Assembly (NCBI GenBank): GCA_031399085.1
Contig: JANNOQ010000107.1
Location: forward strand, 1 to 64,000
DNA from: R-RK-3 sp031399085
GTDB taxonomy: Bacteria > Pseudomonadota > Alphaproteobacteria > Rhizobiales > Rhodomicrobiaceae
Direction of reading: 5' to 3'
DNA length: 64,000 nucleotides
Positions 32,686-40,884 of this stretch are shown here, in pieces (positions within the stretch are counted from its first letter, which is position 1; every line of letters begins with the position of its first letter). The translations under genes and the position numbers were made by a program. Under the pieces are notes generated by a model. The model was not told the DNA's origin. It did not search any database and worked only from the letters and a program-made list of their open reading frames with translations.

Positions 32686-33642
32686 ATGATACGCACCTAT
32701 CTCGACTTTGAAAAACCGATTGCCGAGCTGGAAAGCCGCATCGAGGATCTCAAATCCCTGCGAAACGAGGATAGCTCCGTTGCGATCGACGACGAAGTTA
32801 AGCTGCTTGAGGATAAGGCCAAAACGGCACTGCAGGAAACCTATGCAAAGCTGACGCCTTGGCAGAAAACCCAGGTCGCGCGCCATCCCGACCGACCGCA
32901 TTGCCTCGACTACATCAAGGCGCTGATCGAGGATTTCGTGCCACTCGCCGGCGACCGGTATTACGCCGAAGACATGGCGATCATCGGCGGGGTAGGGCGC
33001 TTCCGCGGCCGTTCCGTCGTGATTATCGGCCATGAGAAGGGCAGCGACACCCAAACGCGGCTAAAGCACAACTTCGGCATGGCGCGCCCGGAAGGCTATC
33101 GCAAGGCCGTCCGCCTGATGAAGCTGGGCGAAAAATTCGGGATGCCGGTGATCACCTTCGTCGACACGGCCGGCGCTTATCCTGGCATCGGCGCGGAAGA
33201 ACGCGGCCAGGCGGAAGCCATAGCGCGCTCGACCGATTGCTGTCTCGGCGTGACCGTGCCGATTATCGCCGTCGTCATCGGCGAGGGCGGATCCGGCGGC
33301 GCGGTCGCCATCGCCACGGCGAACAAGGTGCTTATGCTGGAGCATTCGATTTACACCGTCGCCTCGCCCGAGGCTGCCGCCTCGATCCTGTGGCACGACT
33401 CCGCCCGCGCCCAGGATGCGGCCACGAACATGAAGATCACAGCGCAAGATCTCGCGCAGATGGGAATCATCGACGTCGTCATCAGCGAGCCACTTGGCGG
33501 CGCTCACCGCGACCGGATTGCGATTATTCGCCTGGCCGGAAACATGCTGGAGCGCGCGCTGCGTGAGTTCGATGGCATGTCGGGCGAGGACATCCGACGG
33601 GCGCGGCATAACAAGTTTCTTGCGATCGGCCGCTCGGTTTGA
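32686..33642 (+). CDS. accA: Acetyl-CoA carboxylase carboxyltransferase subunit alpha
   Basis: The 318-residue product begins MIRTYLDFEKPIAELESRIE. It carries the family's TPWQKTQVARHPDRPHCLDY, DRYYAEDMAIIGGVGRFRG and RLKHNFGMARPEGYRKAVRL. The active-site regions FVDTAGAYPGIGAEERGQAE and GEGGSGGAVAIATANKVLM are intact. It carries out the carboxyl transfer from biotin to acetyl-CoA, the first step of fatty-acid synthesis, with AccD encoded elsewhere. An ATG one codon upstream (32683) is possible. Confidence 0.95.
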   Translation: MIRTYLDFEKPIAELESRIEDLKSLRNEDSSVAIDDEVKLLEDKAKTALQETYAKLTPWQKTQVARHPDRPHCLDYIKALIEDFVPLAGDRYYAEDMAIIGGVGRFRGRSVVIIGHEKGSDTQTRLKHNFGMARPEGYRKAVRLMKLGEKFGMPVITFVDTAGAYPGIGAEERGQAEAIARSTDCCLGVTVPIIAVVIGEGGSGGAVAIATANKVLMLEHSIYTVASPEAAASILWHDSARAQDAATNMKITAQDLAQMGIIDVVISEPLGGAHRDRIAIIRLAGNMLERALREFDGMSGEDIRRARHNKFLAIGRSV

Positions 33643-33832
33643 GCGAAAGCCACAGTTGCGCGTAATGTCGCGCTCGGGCGGAAAACATAAAGATGGTCAA
33701 AAAGCCGCCGCTTTTGCGCAGGCTCATGAATCCGCTTGCGAATCGCCTCGCAGCATTCTGTTATGGACCGTAGTTAACTTAATTTAAACACGATAAGTCG
33801 ATCTTCTCGGCGCGTGCGTAGGGGCACAGGAC

Positions 33833-35047
33833 ATGTCGATAAGCATCGTTATTCGTTTTGCGTGCCTCGCCGCGACCGCGGTGTTGCTTGGCGGCTGCCC
33901 GTTCGGCGGCAGCGGCAATATCTTGCCGGCTTTGAAGCAACTCCCGGCCGAGACCCAAGTCCTCCTGGCCAAGAGCGGCATGACTCAGGAAGCCCCCATT
34001 CTCGTGCGGATCTTCAAGGAAGAGGCGCAGCTTGAAGTCTGGAAGGAAAAGCCTGACGGTCGCTATTATCACTTTAAGACCTATCCGATCTGCACCTTCT
34101 CTGGGGAGCTTGGACCAAAGATCGCAACCGGCGATAAACAGTCGCCGGAGGGCTTCTACACGGTGACGCCGGGACAGATGAACCCGAACAGCCAATTCCA
34201 CCTTGCCTTCAATCTGGGCTTCCCCAACGCTTATGATAAGGCGAATGGCCGTACTGGAAGCGCGCTTATGGTGCATGGCGATTGCCGCTCCGCCGGGTGC
34301 TACGCGATGACCGATGCGCTGATTGAGGAAATTTACGCGCTCGCGCGCGAGTCGTTCCGCGCCGGCCAGACCAAATTTCACGTCCACGCTTTCCCCTTCC
34401 GCATGACGGAAGAGAACATGAAGCGCCATCGGGATCATAAGTGGTTTGGCTTTTGGCGGTCGCTGAAGGCTGGCTATGACGATTTCGAACTGGCTCGCGT
34501 TCCGCCTAAGGTGTATGTATGCTCGCGGCAATATCTGGTTAACGCCAACTTTCTCGGATTTGACGGCGCACCTGACCCCGCAGCCGATTGTCCGGCCTAT
34601 CGGCGCGCTCCCGTCGAACCCTTCAATCCGTTTGGCGGGGATGGGCAGATCATGGCGCGCGGGCCCATCGGCCCGGAGACGACTCAGGCCAGCCGCCTTG
34701 CGGCCTACGCGCCCGCTCCAGGGCAAAACCAATCCGCCGCGATGCCCCAGGGTCAGCCAGCTCAACAAACTCAGCCAGCCCCTGCCCAACAATCAGCGGT
34801 TTCTTCGCAGCCGGCTACGGCCGCGCGGCCGGCCCCGTCTCAGCCCGAGTCGCGTGATAGCGGACCAGGTACGGTTTCGCTTGCAGGCGCCGTCGCGACG
34901 CAGCCTGCGTCCGCAAGCTTCGATACGCCCGCGCCAGAACCTCAGTCAGAGAAAGAAAAGCAGGAGCCCGCCGAAACACGAGGGCTCCATAATGTCGTGC
35001 AGTCTGGCAAATCCGATATGATTATGCCGAACACGCAGCTCCGTTAA
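33833..35047 (+). CDS. YkuD-type L,D-transpeptidase, lipoprotein, with Pro/Gln/Ala-rich tail
   Basis: The 404-residue product has a lipoprotein signal (VLLGGC at about residue 22). The catalytic domain follows from about residue 40: ILVRIFKEEAQLEVWKEKPD, then PICTFSGELGPKIATGDKQS and PEGFYTVTPGQMNPNSQFHL. The catalytic Cys/His region is ALMVHGDCRSAGCYAMTD. The last 150 residues are rich in P, Q, A and S, suggesting an extended periplasmic linker. L,D-transpeptidases make 3-3 crosslinks or attach proteins to peptidoglycan. It is followed by a terminator, then a paralogue. Confidence 0.85.
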   Translation: MSISIVIRFACLAATAVLLGGCPFGGSGNILPALKQLPAETQVLLAKSGMTQEAPILVRIFKEEAQLEVWKEKPDGRYYHFKTYPICTFSGELGPKIATGDKQSPEGFYTVTPGQMNPNSQFHLAFNLGFPNAYDKANGRTGSALMVHGDCRSAGCYAMTDALIEEIYALARESFRAGQTKFHVHAFPFRMTEENMKRHRDHKWFGFWRSLKAGYDDFELARVPPKVYVCSRQYLVNANFLGFDGAPDPAADCPAYRRAPVEPFNPFGGDGQIMARGPIGPETTQASRLAAYAPAPGQNQSAAMPQGQPAQQTQPAPAQQSAVSSQPATAARPAPSQPESRDSGPGTVSLAGAVATQPASASFDTPAPEPQSEKEKQEPAETRGLHNVVQSGKSDMIMPNTQLR

Positions 35048-35071
35048 AAGCCTGCGTTGCATATCTGCAGC

Positions 35072-35104
35072 AAACCCGCTCCCAATCCGCGCGGGTTTCT
35101 TTTT
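35072..35104 (+). terminator. Intrinsic terminator between two L,D-transpeptidase genes
   Basis: AAACCCGC at 35072-35079 pairs with GCGGGTTT at 35091-35098 and is followed by CTTTTT. It ends the first transpeptidase transcript, so the second one has its own promoter or is read through. Confidence 0.75.
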
Positions 35105-35169
35105 GCCCGCTTATGGGCTATCGGGTTAGGGCTTGCTGCAATTCCGGAAAAGCGCCCGCGACCGCTGAT

Positions 35170-36009
35170 ATGATCCGTCACTTGACCCGTATAGCCGTCG
35201 GCGCCGTCCTCCTGCTCGGCTTGCTCGTTGCCTTGTCGGATGGCGTTTGGTATCGCGCGGTCGACCGCGCCTGGATGGCGACGCGGCATCTCAATCGAAC
35301 CCTGCACGTCACGTTCGGCCGCCAGCTCCCCGGCACTCCGGACCTGGCGTCGCTCGATGCGCGTCTTGCCGCCAAAGGCTTAAAACGCGGCGATCCGGTC
35401 TTCGTCCGGATTTTCAAAGGCGACCTCACACTGGAACTTTGGATGAGGCAAGGCGACCGCTTCGCGCTGTTCGCAACCTATCCAATCTGCTACTGGTCCG
35501 GCCGTCTCGGGCCGAAACTGCAGACCGGCGACCGGCAGGCGCCGGAGGGCTTCTATACGGTCTCAAAGGCCCAGCTCAATCCCAACAGCCGCTGGCATCG
35601 CTCCTTCGATCTCGGCTTTCCCAATCTGTTCGACCGCGCGCATGGCCGCACCGGCTCCTATCTGATGGTGCATGGCGGCTGCGCCTCGGTCGGCTGCTAC
35701 GCCATGACGAACGGCGTTGTGTCGGAATTGTGGGATTTGCTGACGGCGGCGCTGGCCAACGGCCAGCAGCGCTTTGCGGTGCATGTGTTCCCGTTCCGGA
35801 TGACGGAGGCAAGGCTCCGGGCTTACAAGGATGATGGATGGGCGGAGTTTTGGCGCGAGTTGAAGCCCGGCTATGACCTGTTCGATGCGAGCGGGATCCC
35901 GCCTGAGGTCAGCGTTTGCCGGGGTAAATACGCGGTAAGACGAGCAAGCGCGCCCTCGGCTGATGCGCCGCTCCTGCGCAATGAATGCGCGGTGCTTGAA
36001 TCCTCCTAG
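35170..36009 (+). CDS. YkuD-type L,D-transpeptidase paralogue, membrane-anchored
   Basis: From the ATG at 35170 the 279-residue product is MIRHLTRIAVGAVLLLGLLV, an N-terminal anchor without a lipobox. The catalytic domain matches the upstream neighbour: FVRIFKGDLTLELWMRQGDR, PICYWSGRLGPKLQTGDRQA, PEGFYTVSKAQLNPNSRWHR and MVHGGCASVGCYAMTN. Both contain FRMTE and GW.EFWR/KPGYD-like C-terminal marks. The Pro/Gln tail is absent. The two genes arose by tandem duplication and then diverged. An upstream in-frame start at 35113 gives an unsupported leader. Confidence 0.85.
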   Translation: MIRHLTRIAVGAVLLLGLLVALSDGVWYRAVDRAWMATRHLNRTLHVTFGRQLPGTPDLASLDARLAAKGLKRGDPVFVRIFKGDLTLELWMRQGDRFALFATYPICYWSGRLGPKLQTGDRQAPEGFYTVSKAQLNPNSRWHRSFDLGFPNLFDRAHGRTGSYLMVHGGCASVGCYAMTNGVVSELWDLLTAALANGQQRFAVHVFPFRMTEARLRAYKDDGWAEFWRELKPGYDLFDASGIPPEVSVCRGKYAVRRASAPSADAPLLRNECAVLESS

Positions 36010-36114
36010 CAGCCAAAGCGTTCGGTGTTGGAGGCGGGGCCGGGGCGGTGCTATCGTTCCTCAAAACAGCCCGATCCAGTCCGCTGGGGTAAGGCGGCAA
36101 AAGGGAGGAACGGT

Positions 36115-37608
36115 ATGGGGAGCACGGTGGCGCTGCCGCTTTGGCTGGCTGTCGTCATGGCAGCGCTTGCGGTCTGGGCGCTGCTCGACCGGCTGTTGAT
36201 CCCCAGCGTGCGCTGGGCGCTGCGACGCCGCGCCAACAAGGCCATCGACGAGCTAAACACCCGTCTGCATCTGCGCATCAAGCCTTTCAAATCTACGCGC
36301 CGGCAGGTGCTGATCGACCGGCTGCTCTACGACCCGGACGTGCTCGACGCGGTCGAACAGCACGCCAAGGAGGCCGGCGTGCCGCGTGCCGTCGCGATGG
36401 ATAAAGCCAAGCGCTATGCGCGGGAAATCGTGCCGTCCTTCAGCGCCTACGCCTATTTCCGCATAGGCACACGGCTCGCACGGCGTTTGTCGCAACTGCT
36501 TTACCGGGTGCGCGTCGGCTACACCAACTCCGATGCGCTGCGCGAAGTCGATCCCGACGCCTCGGTGGTGTTCGTCATCAACCACCGCTCGAATATGGAT
36601 TACGTGCTTGTGACCTATGTCGCGGCGACCGCCTCGGCACTGAGTTACGCGGTCGGCGAATGGGCGCAGGTCTGGCCGCTGCGGGCACTGATCCGCTCCA
36701 TGGGTGCCTATTTCATCCGCCGCAATTCGCGCGACCTGCTCTATCGCCGGGTGCTCGCCCGCTATGTGCATACCGCCACCCAGGCAGGCGTGGTGCAGGC
36801 GGTCTTCCCCGAAGGCGGCCTCAGCCTCGATGGCGCGCTGCGTGAGCCCAAGCTTGGCCTCATCAGCTACATGGTCGCCGGTTTCGATCCGCAGGGGCCG
36901 AGAGATGTCGTCTTCATCCCCGTCGGCGTGAATTACGATCGGGTGCTGGAGGACCGGCTGCTGACCGGCGCGGCGGCGAGAGCGGCAAGCGGCGGCCGCC
37001 CGTCCTTCAGAATCAGCGGCCGGAAATTGCTGGGCTTCATGGCGAACAGCGTCTGGCTGATGGTGCGCGGGCGCTGGTATCGCTATGGCTATGCCTGTGT
37101 GAGCTTTGGCAAGCCGATTTCCCTGCGCGCCTATCTGGCTGAGCGATCGGTCGATCTGCGAATGCTGACCGCCGAACGCCGCGAGGCGGAAATCGCCCGG
37201 TTTGGCACTGCACTGATGTGGGAACTGGCACGGACTGTCCCGGCGCTGCCCGTCTCGCTTGTCGCGTTGGCGCTCATGGAGGAGCCGGAACGCGGCCTTA
37301 CCGCCTTCGAGTTGAAGGGCCGGGTGCATGAACTGATCGGGCGGCTCGAGTCGCACGGGGCGTATATCCACATTCCGCGCCGGGACCGCGAATACGCCAT
37401 CGACGTCGGCGTGCGGATGCTGCTCTTGCGGCGCATGATTTTGCAGGAGAATGAGCAGTTCCGCGTCAACCCGGCCGAGAAAGTGCTGCTGGCCTATTAC
37501 GCCAACGCGATTGCGCCGATGGCGCGGGCGGACGCGGCGAAGGCTCGCTCGGCGGAGGGCGCGACCGGTCAGCCCAGCGGAGCGATCGCGCCTATGCCTG
37601 TTGTTTGA
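36115..37608 (+). CDS. PlsB-like glycerol-3-phosphate 1-O-acyltransferase
   Basis: The 497-residue product has an N-terminal membrane segment (ALPLWLAVVMAALAVWALLD). The acyltransferase block I is VVFVINHRSNMDYVLVTYVA (HxxxxD), block III is VVQAVFPEGGLSLDGALREP, and block IV is DVVFIPVGVNYDRVLEDRLL. This matches the PlsB-type family that puts the first acyl chain on glycerol-3-phosphate. The ATG at 36115 follows the ribosome binding site AGGGAGGAACGG. The C-terminal region (TAFELKGRVHELIGRLESHG) is a conserved helical domain. PlsX/PlsY are not in the window. Confidence 0.85.
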   Translation: MGSTVALPLWLAVVMAALAVWALLDRLLIPSVRWALRRRANKAIDELNTRLHLRIKPFKSTRRQVLIDRLLYDPDVLDAVEQHAKEAGVPRAVAMDKAKRYAREIVPSFSAYAYFRIGTRLARRLSQLLYRVRVGYTNSDALREVDPDASVVFVINHRSNMDYVLVTYVAATASALSYAVGEWAQVWPLRALIRSMGAYFIRRNSRDLLYRRVLARYVHTATQAGVVQAVFPEGGLSLDGALREPKLGLISYMVAGFDPQGPRDVVFIPVGVNYDRVLEDRLLTGAAARAASGGRPSFRISGRKLLGFMANSVWLMVRGRWYRYGYACVSFGKPISLRAYLAERSVDLRMLTAERREAEIARFGTALMWELARTVPALPVSLVALALMEEPERGLTAFELKGRVHELIGRLESHGAYIHIPRRDREYAIDVGVRMLLLRRMILQENEQFRVNPAEKVLLAYYANAIAPMARADAAKARSAEGATGQPSGAIAPMPVV

Positions 37609-37626
37609 CGCCGGACGCGCTCTACC

Positions 37627-38952
37627 TCAATCCTGCGCCAGGGTCGGCCGGCACCGCAAGGGAGCCTGGATCAAGCCCATGCCGAAGACCGGGTCGCGTC
37701 CCGCCGCCCCCAAATCCTGCGCCGCCGCCGCGTCTCCTGACTTTTCATCCGCCGCCCCTTTGCCCGAGATGGCGAGGATCGCGGCGACGAAGGGCGCTGC
37801 GAAGGAGGTGCCCGTCGCCAAGCCGCCCCGGCCGCGCGGCCCGGCCGTCCAGATCGCCACACCCGGCGCGGCGTAATCCACCTGCGGCCCTTGCCCGGCC
37901 GATCGGTAGGCCCGCAGGCGGCTATCGACGCCCGTGACGCCGATCACGCCGGGAAGTGCGGCCGGATGGCGCGGCGCGGCGCTTGGACCGTCGTTGCCGA
38001 CCGCCGCCACGACTTGGATTCCAGCGGACATAGTCGTCCCGACCGCCGCCTCGACGAGCCGGTTCTCTGGGCCGGCGAGGCTCAGATTGATGACCGAGAC
38101 CCGTTCGGATTTCAGCCAAGCGAGGCCCCTGGCGACACTCACCGCGTCGGCTTCCATACCGTTAGCGCCGGCGGCATGAAAGACGTCTGCGGCGAAGAAT
38201 TCGGCATGCGGCAATAAACCGGGCGCGACGCTACCCGGTTTCCCCGCAAGAAGCGCGAGCACCGCCGTGCCGTGCCGCGTCGGCGAGGCGCTCGTCAAAG
38301 CCGGCGCGAAGGAGACCGTCTTGATGCGTTGACCGGCGAGAGCGGGATGCCTCGCGTCGATGCCGGTGTCGACAAGGCCGATCCGCACGCCGTGGCCGCA
38401 GGCGGCAAGCTCAGCCGTCCAGCCGACCATCCGCTGGCCGTAGCATTGCTGACCGGGGCAAGCCAGTTGGGCTGGCAGCGTTCCACTCTCCGGCAACCAG
38501 GCGGATGGAGAGCAAATTGCGCCCCGGCAGGCTTGCGGCCTGTAGAGGTGATTGAGATCGGACACCTCCTCTGGGATTTCACGCCGCAACAGGGCCAGCC
38601 CATTTATCGCGCCGAGGCCCTGCGGCGGCCGCAGGCGCGCGACCGTCAGTTCGAGACCGGCGATGATCTCGCGCGAATAGATTGTGAAGCCGAGCGCTTG
38701 CGACCGGGTAAGGCCCGCCTCGCTGGGGTTTAGCAGCAGCACTTCGCCCGGCACGAAATCGGGCCGTAAGGCGCGCACGCGCCGGTCGCCATCATCGTCG
38801 TCGTCTCCGCCCTTGTCATCGTCATCGTCGTCGGCGAGCGCGCTCATGCCGCCCAGGCGGCCATCGGCCCAGCCTGCCGGATTGAAAATCCAAATAGTGG
38901 CCGCGACTGGCAAAATGATGAGAAGCCGCTGGAGGAAACGTGGACCAGACAT
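37627..38952 (-). CDS. Subtilisin-like S8 serine peptidase with Asp-rich N-terminal region
   Basis: The 441-residue product has a signal peptide (LLIILPVAATIWIFNPAGWA) and an acidic run DDDDDDKGGDDDDDGDRR at about residues 41-58. The prodomain-like part is FVPGEVLLLNPSEAGLTRSQ. The catalytic triad is in GLVDTGIDARHPAL (Asp), SPTRHGTAVLALLAG (His) and GLATGTSFAAPFVAAILA (Ser). The mature enzyme is expected in the periplasm or outside. It is transcribed from the same side as the small Asp-rich protein; an ECF sigma factor lies just beyond. The Asp run may bind calcium. Confidence 0.85.
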   Translation of the reverse strand: MSGPRFLQRLLIILPVAATIWIFNPAGWADGRLGGMSALADDDDDDKGGDDDDDGDRRVRALRPDFVPGEVLLLNPSEAGLTRSQALGFTIYSREIIAGLELTVARLRPPQGLGAINGLALLRREIPEEVSDLNHLYRPQACRGAICSPSAWLPESGTLPAQLACPGQQCYGQRMVGWTAELAACGHGVRIGLVDTGIDARHPALAGQRIKTVSFAPALTSASPTRHGTAVLALLAGKPGSVAPGLLPHAEFFAADVFHAAGANGMEADAVSVARGLAWLKSERVSVINLSLAGPENRLVEAAVGTTMSAGIQVVAAVGNDGPSAAPRHPAALPGVIGVTGVDSRLRAYRSAGQGPQVDYAAPGVAIWTAGPRGRGGLATGTSFAAPFVAAILAISGKGAADEKSGDAAAAQDLGAAGRDPVFGMGLIQAPLRCRPTLAQD

Positions 38953-38988
38953 GCAGCGCGAGGCTCCGTAATCGTTGCGGCGGGCAAG

Positions 38989-39021
38989 ACCGGGATCGCC
39001 TTGATGTGAACCGATCCCGGT
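38989..39021. terminator. Hairpin between Asp-rich protein and S8 peptidase genes
   Basis: ACCGGGATCG at 38989-38998 and CGATCCCGGT at 39012-39021 form a perfect 10-bp stem with a 13-base loop. A plus-strand T-run follows weakly (TTTAACGG), but both adjacent genes run on the minus strand. On that strand there is no T-run after the stem, so it may act as an RNA stabiliser or attenuator between the two genes. Confidence 0.4.
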
Positions 39022-39094
39022 TTAACGGCTTTGTTTTTTGCGATTTTTGAGGCTTACCGCTAGTTTATTTCAAATCATTTGATTGGATCATGCA

Positions 39095-39364
39095 TCAATC
39101 ATCGTCATCGTCGCGCTTGCCGCGATCGTCGTCATCGTCATCGTCGCGCGGCTTGGGAGCCGGTTTCCACTGATCTCTGCCGTCGGCGTAGGGGCGGACA
39201 ACGCGCCTTTTACGCTTGCCGTCATCATCGTCGTCGTCCGCGGAGGCCGCCGAGACGAACGGGTTATTGCCGCCGGCGTTCGGTCCCAAGGAGGCAAGTG
39301 GCGCCACAAAAGCGAAGCCGGCAACGGCCAAAGCCATAAGGGTAATTCTACGAACAATTCTCAT
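39095..39364 (-). CDS. Secreted Asp-rich small protein
   Basis: The 89-residue protein from the ATG at 39364 (MRIVRRITLMALAVAG) has a signal peptide ending near SAASA. The remainder is extremely charged: DDDDDDGKRKRRVVRPYADG, then PRDDDDDDDRGKRDDDDD at the very end. The ATG follows an AAGGA ribosome binding site 10 bases upstream. No homologous fold is recognised. The alternation of Asp runs and basic segments suggests a metal-binding or electrostatic role in the envelope. It shares its direction with the Asp-rich peptidase, and the ECF sigma gene is divergent. Confidence 0.65.
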   Translation of the reverse strand: MRIVRRITLMALAVAGFAFVAPLASLGPNAGGNNPFVSAASADDDDDDGKRKRRVVRPYADGRDQWKPAPKPRDDDDDDDRGKRDDDDD

Positions 39365-39440
39365 ATCCACGCATTCCTTTCTCGAAAGGTGAGCGCGACT
39401 CTGCGCGCGGTTAACGCCTCGATAACGGAACGGCAGGCCG

Positions 39441-39469
39441 ATTTATTTCCTAGCATTCGAGAAATAAAT
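39441..39469. promoter_or_regulatory. Inverted repeat between Asp-rich gene and ECF sigma gene
   Basis: ATTTATTTC at 39441-39449 and GAAATAAAT at 39461-39469 are perfect inverted copies separated by 11 bases, in otherwise GC-rich DNA. The divergent promoters for the sigma factor and the Asp-rich gene must lie in 39365-39533. The site may be an operator or the AT-rich -10 region of both. No ECF-type GGAAC-CGTT pair with correct spacing was confirmed. Confidence 0.45.
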
Positions 39470-39533
39470 TTTTCGGCGACCGGGAATAAAGATGCGCCGA
39501 TGTTCGTTTTTGCGCAATAACCAGGAGCAAAGC

Positions 39534-40049
39534 GTGACCGACGACGTGAGGGATCGGATGATCGAGATGCTGCCGCGTCTTCGCCGCTTCGCCTTCGCCC
39601 TGACCGGCTGTCAGGATCGCGGCGAGGATCTCGTGCAGGAAACCTGCGTCAAGGCGCTTGGCCGGGCCGATCAATGGCAACCGGGAACGAGGTTCGATAG
39701 CTGGATGTTCCGGATCGCCAAGAACCAATGGATCGACACGCTAAGGCTGGGAGCGAGATATTCAGGCATCCCCCTAGAGAAGCTTCCTGTCGTCGACGCG
39801 GCCAGCGCTCATAATTCAGCCGCCGTGCGGCATGAACATCACGCCGTGCGGGCGGCCGTCAACGCGCTGCCGCCCGAGCAGCGGGCTATCGTTGCGCTGG
39901 TCTGCATCGACGGCTTCAGCTACCGCGAGGCCGCCGAGACTCTTGCGGTCCCGATCGGCACCGTGATGAGCCGCCTCGCTCGCGCCCGGAAATCGCTTGA
40001 TCTTTCGCTTTACGGCGAAGAACCCGCTTCGGAGACCCACGTGTCATGA
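39534..40049 (+). CDS. ECF-type RNA polymerase sigma factor
   Basis: The GTG at 39534 after AGGAGC gives VTDDVRDRMIEMLPRLRRFA. Region 2 is TGCQDRGEDLVQETCVKALGRA with FDSWMFRIAKNQWIDTLR. Region 4 is ALPPEQRAIVALVCIDGFSY with REAAETLAVPIGTVMSRLARARKSL. The linker is short, as usual for ECF sigma factors (171 residues). Its stop overlaps the ATG of the anti-sigma gene. Together with the Asp-rich genes it suggests a cell-envelope stress regulon; the signal is unknown. Confidence 0.88.
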   Translation: MTDDVRDRMIEMLPRLRRFAFALTGCQDRGEDLVQETCVKALGRADQWQPGTRFDSWMFRIAKNQWIDTLRLGARYSGIPLEKLPVVDAASAHNSAAVRHEHHAVRAAVNALPPEQRAIVALVCIDGFSYREAAETLAVPIGTVMSRLARARKSLDLSLYGEEPASETHVS

Positions 40050-40828
40050 AATACAAGCTCAGCGACGACATGCTGATGGCCTATGCCGATGGCGAGCTTG
40101 ACGACGCCGAGCAGGAGCGGATCGGGCGTCTTATCGCGGCGCATCCGGCGGCGCTTGCGCGCTTGCGGCGCTTCGAGCGTACCGGCCGCGCGCTTGGATT
40201 AGCATTCGAGGTTGGCGACCGGCCGCTGCCGGCGGCGCTGCGGCAGATGACGCCTACGCGGCCGGGCGCTGGAACGAGCCGCAAAAGAACGGCGAACGCC
40301 TTAGACTGGCTAACGGCTTGGCCCGCGCTGACACGGCCTCGGTTTGCGGCGGCGGCGCTCATGCTCATCGCGGCTTTTCTGGGTGGCCGCATCTGGGAGA
40401 ATTTTGTAGCGGTCCCTCCCGCGACTAGAATTCTTTTCTCCGAAACCGGACCGCTTCTCGCCAGCGGCGCATTGCGGGAAGCGCTGGAGACAAGGCCCAG
40501 TCCGGGCGGTGGCGGGGAGGGTGCGCCGGTTGCCGCCTTGCAGACCTTCAGGGCATCGGGAGGCGCATTCTGCCGCGAATATGCCGCACAAAACGAGGGG
40601 AGGGCAGCCGCGCGCGGCGTTGCTTGCAGGCAGCCAGACGGAGAGTGGGCCGTATCACTGCATATTGCCAATGCGGGCGGTCCGCCAAGCCAGGGCGGTT
40701 ACGCTCCGGCGGGGGGTGGATTGCGGCAAACTCTCGAGACTTACATGCATGAAATTATGGACGGCAACCCACTCACGCCGGATGAGGAAAAGCGCGCTAT
40801 CGGAAGCCGCTGGAATTCGGCGCAGTGA
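40046..40828 (+). CDS. Anti-sigma factor, membrane-anchored
   Basis: The 260-residue protein opens MKYKLSDDMLMAYADGELDD, the typical N-terminal sigma-binding helix (MAYADGELD..E..). It is followed by ERIGRLIAAHPAALARLRRF. No HxxxCxxC zinc motif is present. The transmembrane segment is FAAAALMLIAAFLGGRIWE at about residues 107-125. The periplasmic part is rich in Gly, Ala and Pro. It overlaps the sigma gene by 4 bases (ATGA). It should hold the ECF sigma inactive and release it on an envelope signal. Confidence 0.85.
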   Translation: MKYKLSDDMLMAYADGELDDAEQERIGRLIAAHPAALARLRRFERTGRALGLAFEVGDRPLPAALRQMTPTRPGAGTSRKRTANALDWLTAWPALTRPRFAAAALMLIAAFLGGRIWENFVAVPPATRILFSETGPLLASGALREALETRPSPGGGGEGAPVAALQTFRASGGAFCREYAAQNEGRAAARGVACRQPDGEWAVSLHIANAGGPPSQGGYAPAGGGLRQTLETYMHEIMDGNPLTPDEEKRAIGSRWNSAQ

Positions 40829-40884
40829 ACCTGAGGCAATGTCATCCGCGCTCATAAAGCGGTAGCATCGTGCCGCACGCCCGT

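Noticed and set aside
36253..37371. 372-codon minus-strand frame inside the PlsB-like gene
   Set aside because: Shadow frame; the plus-strand protein has all acyltransferase motifs.
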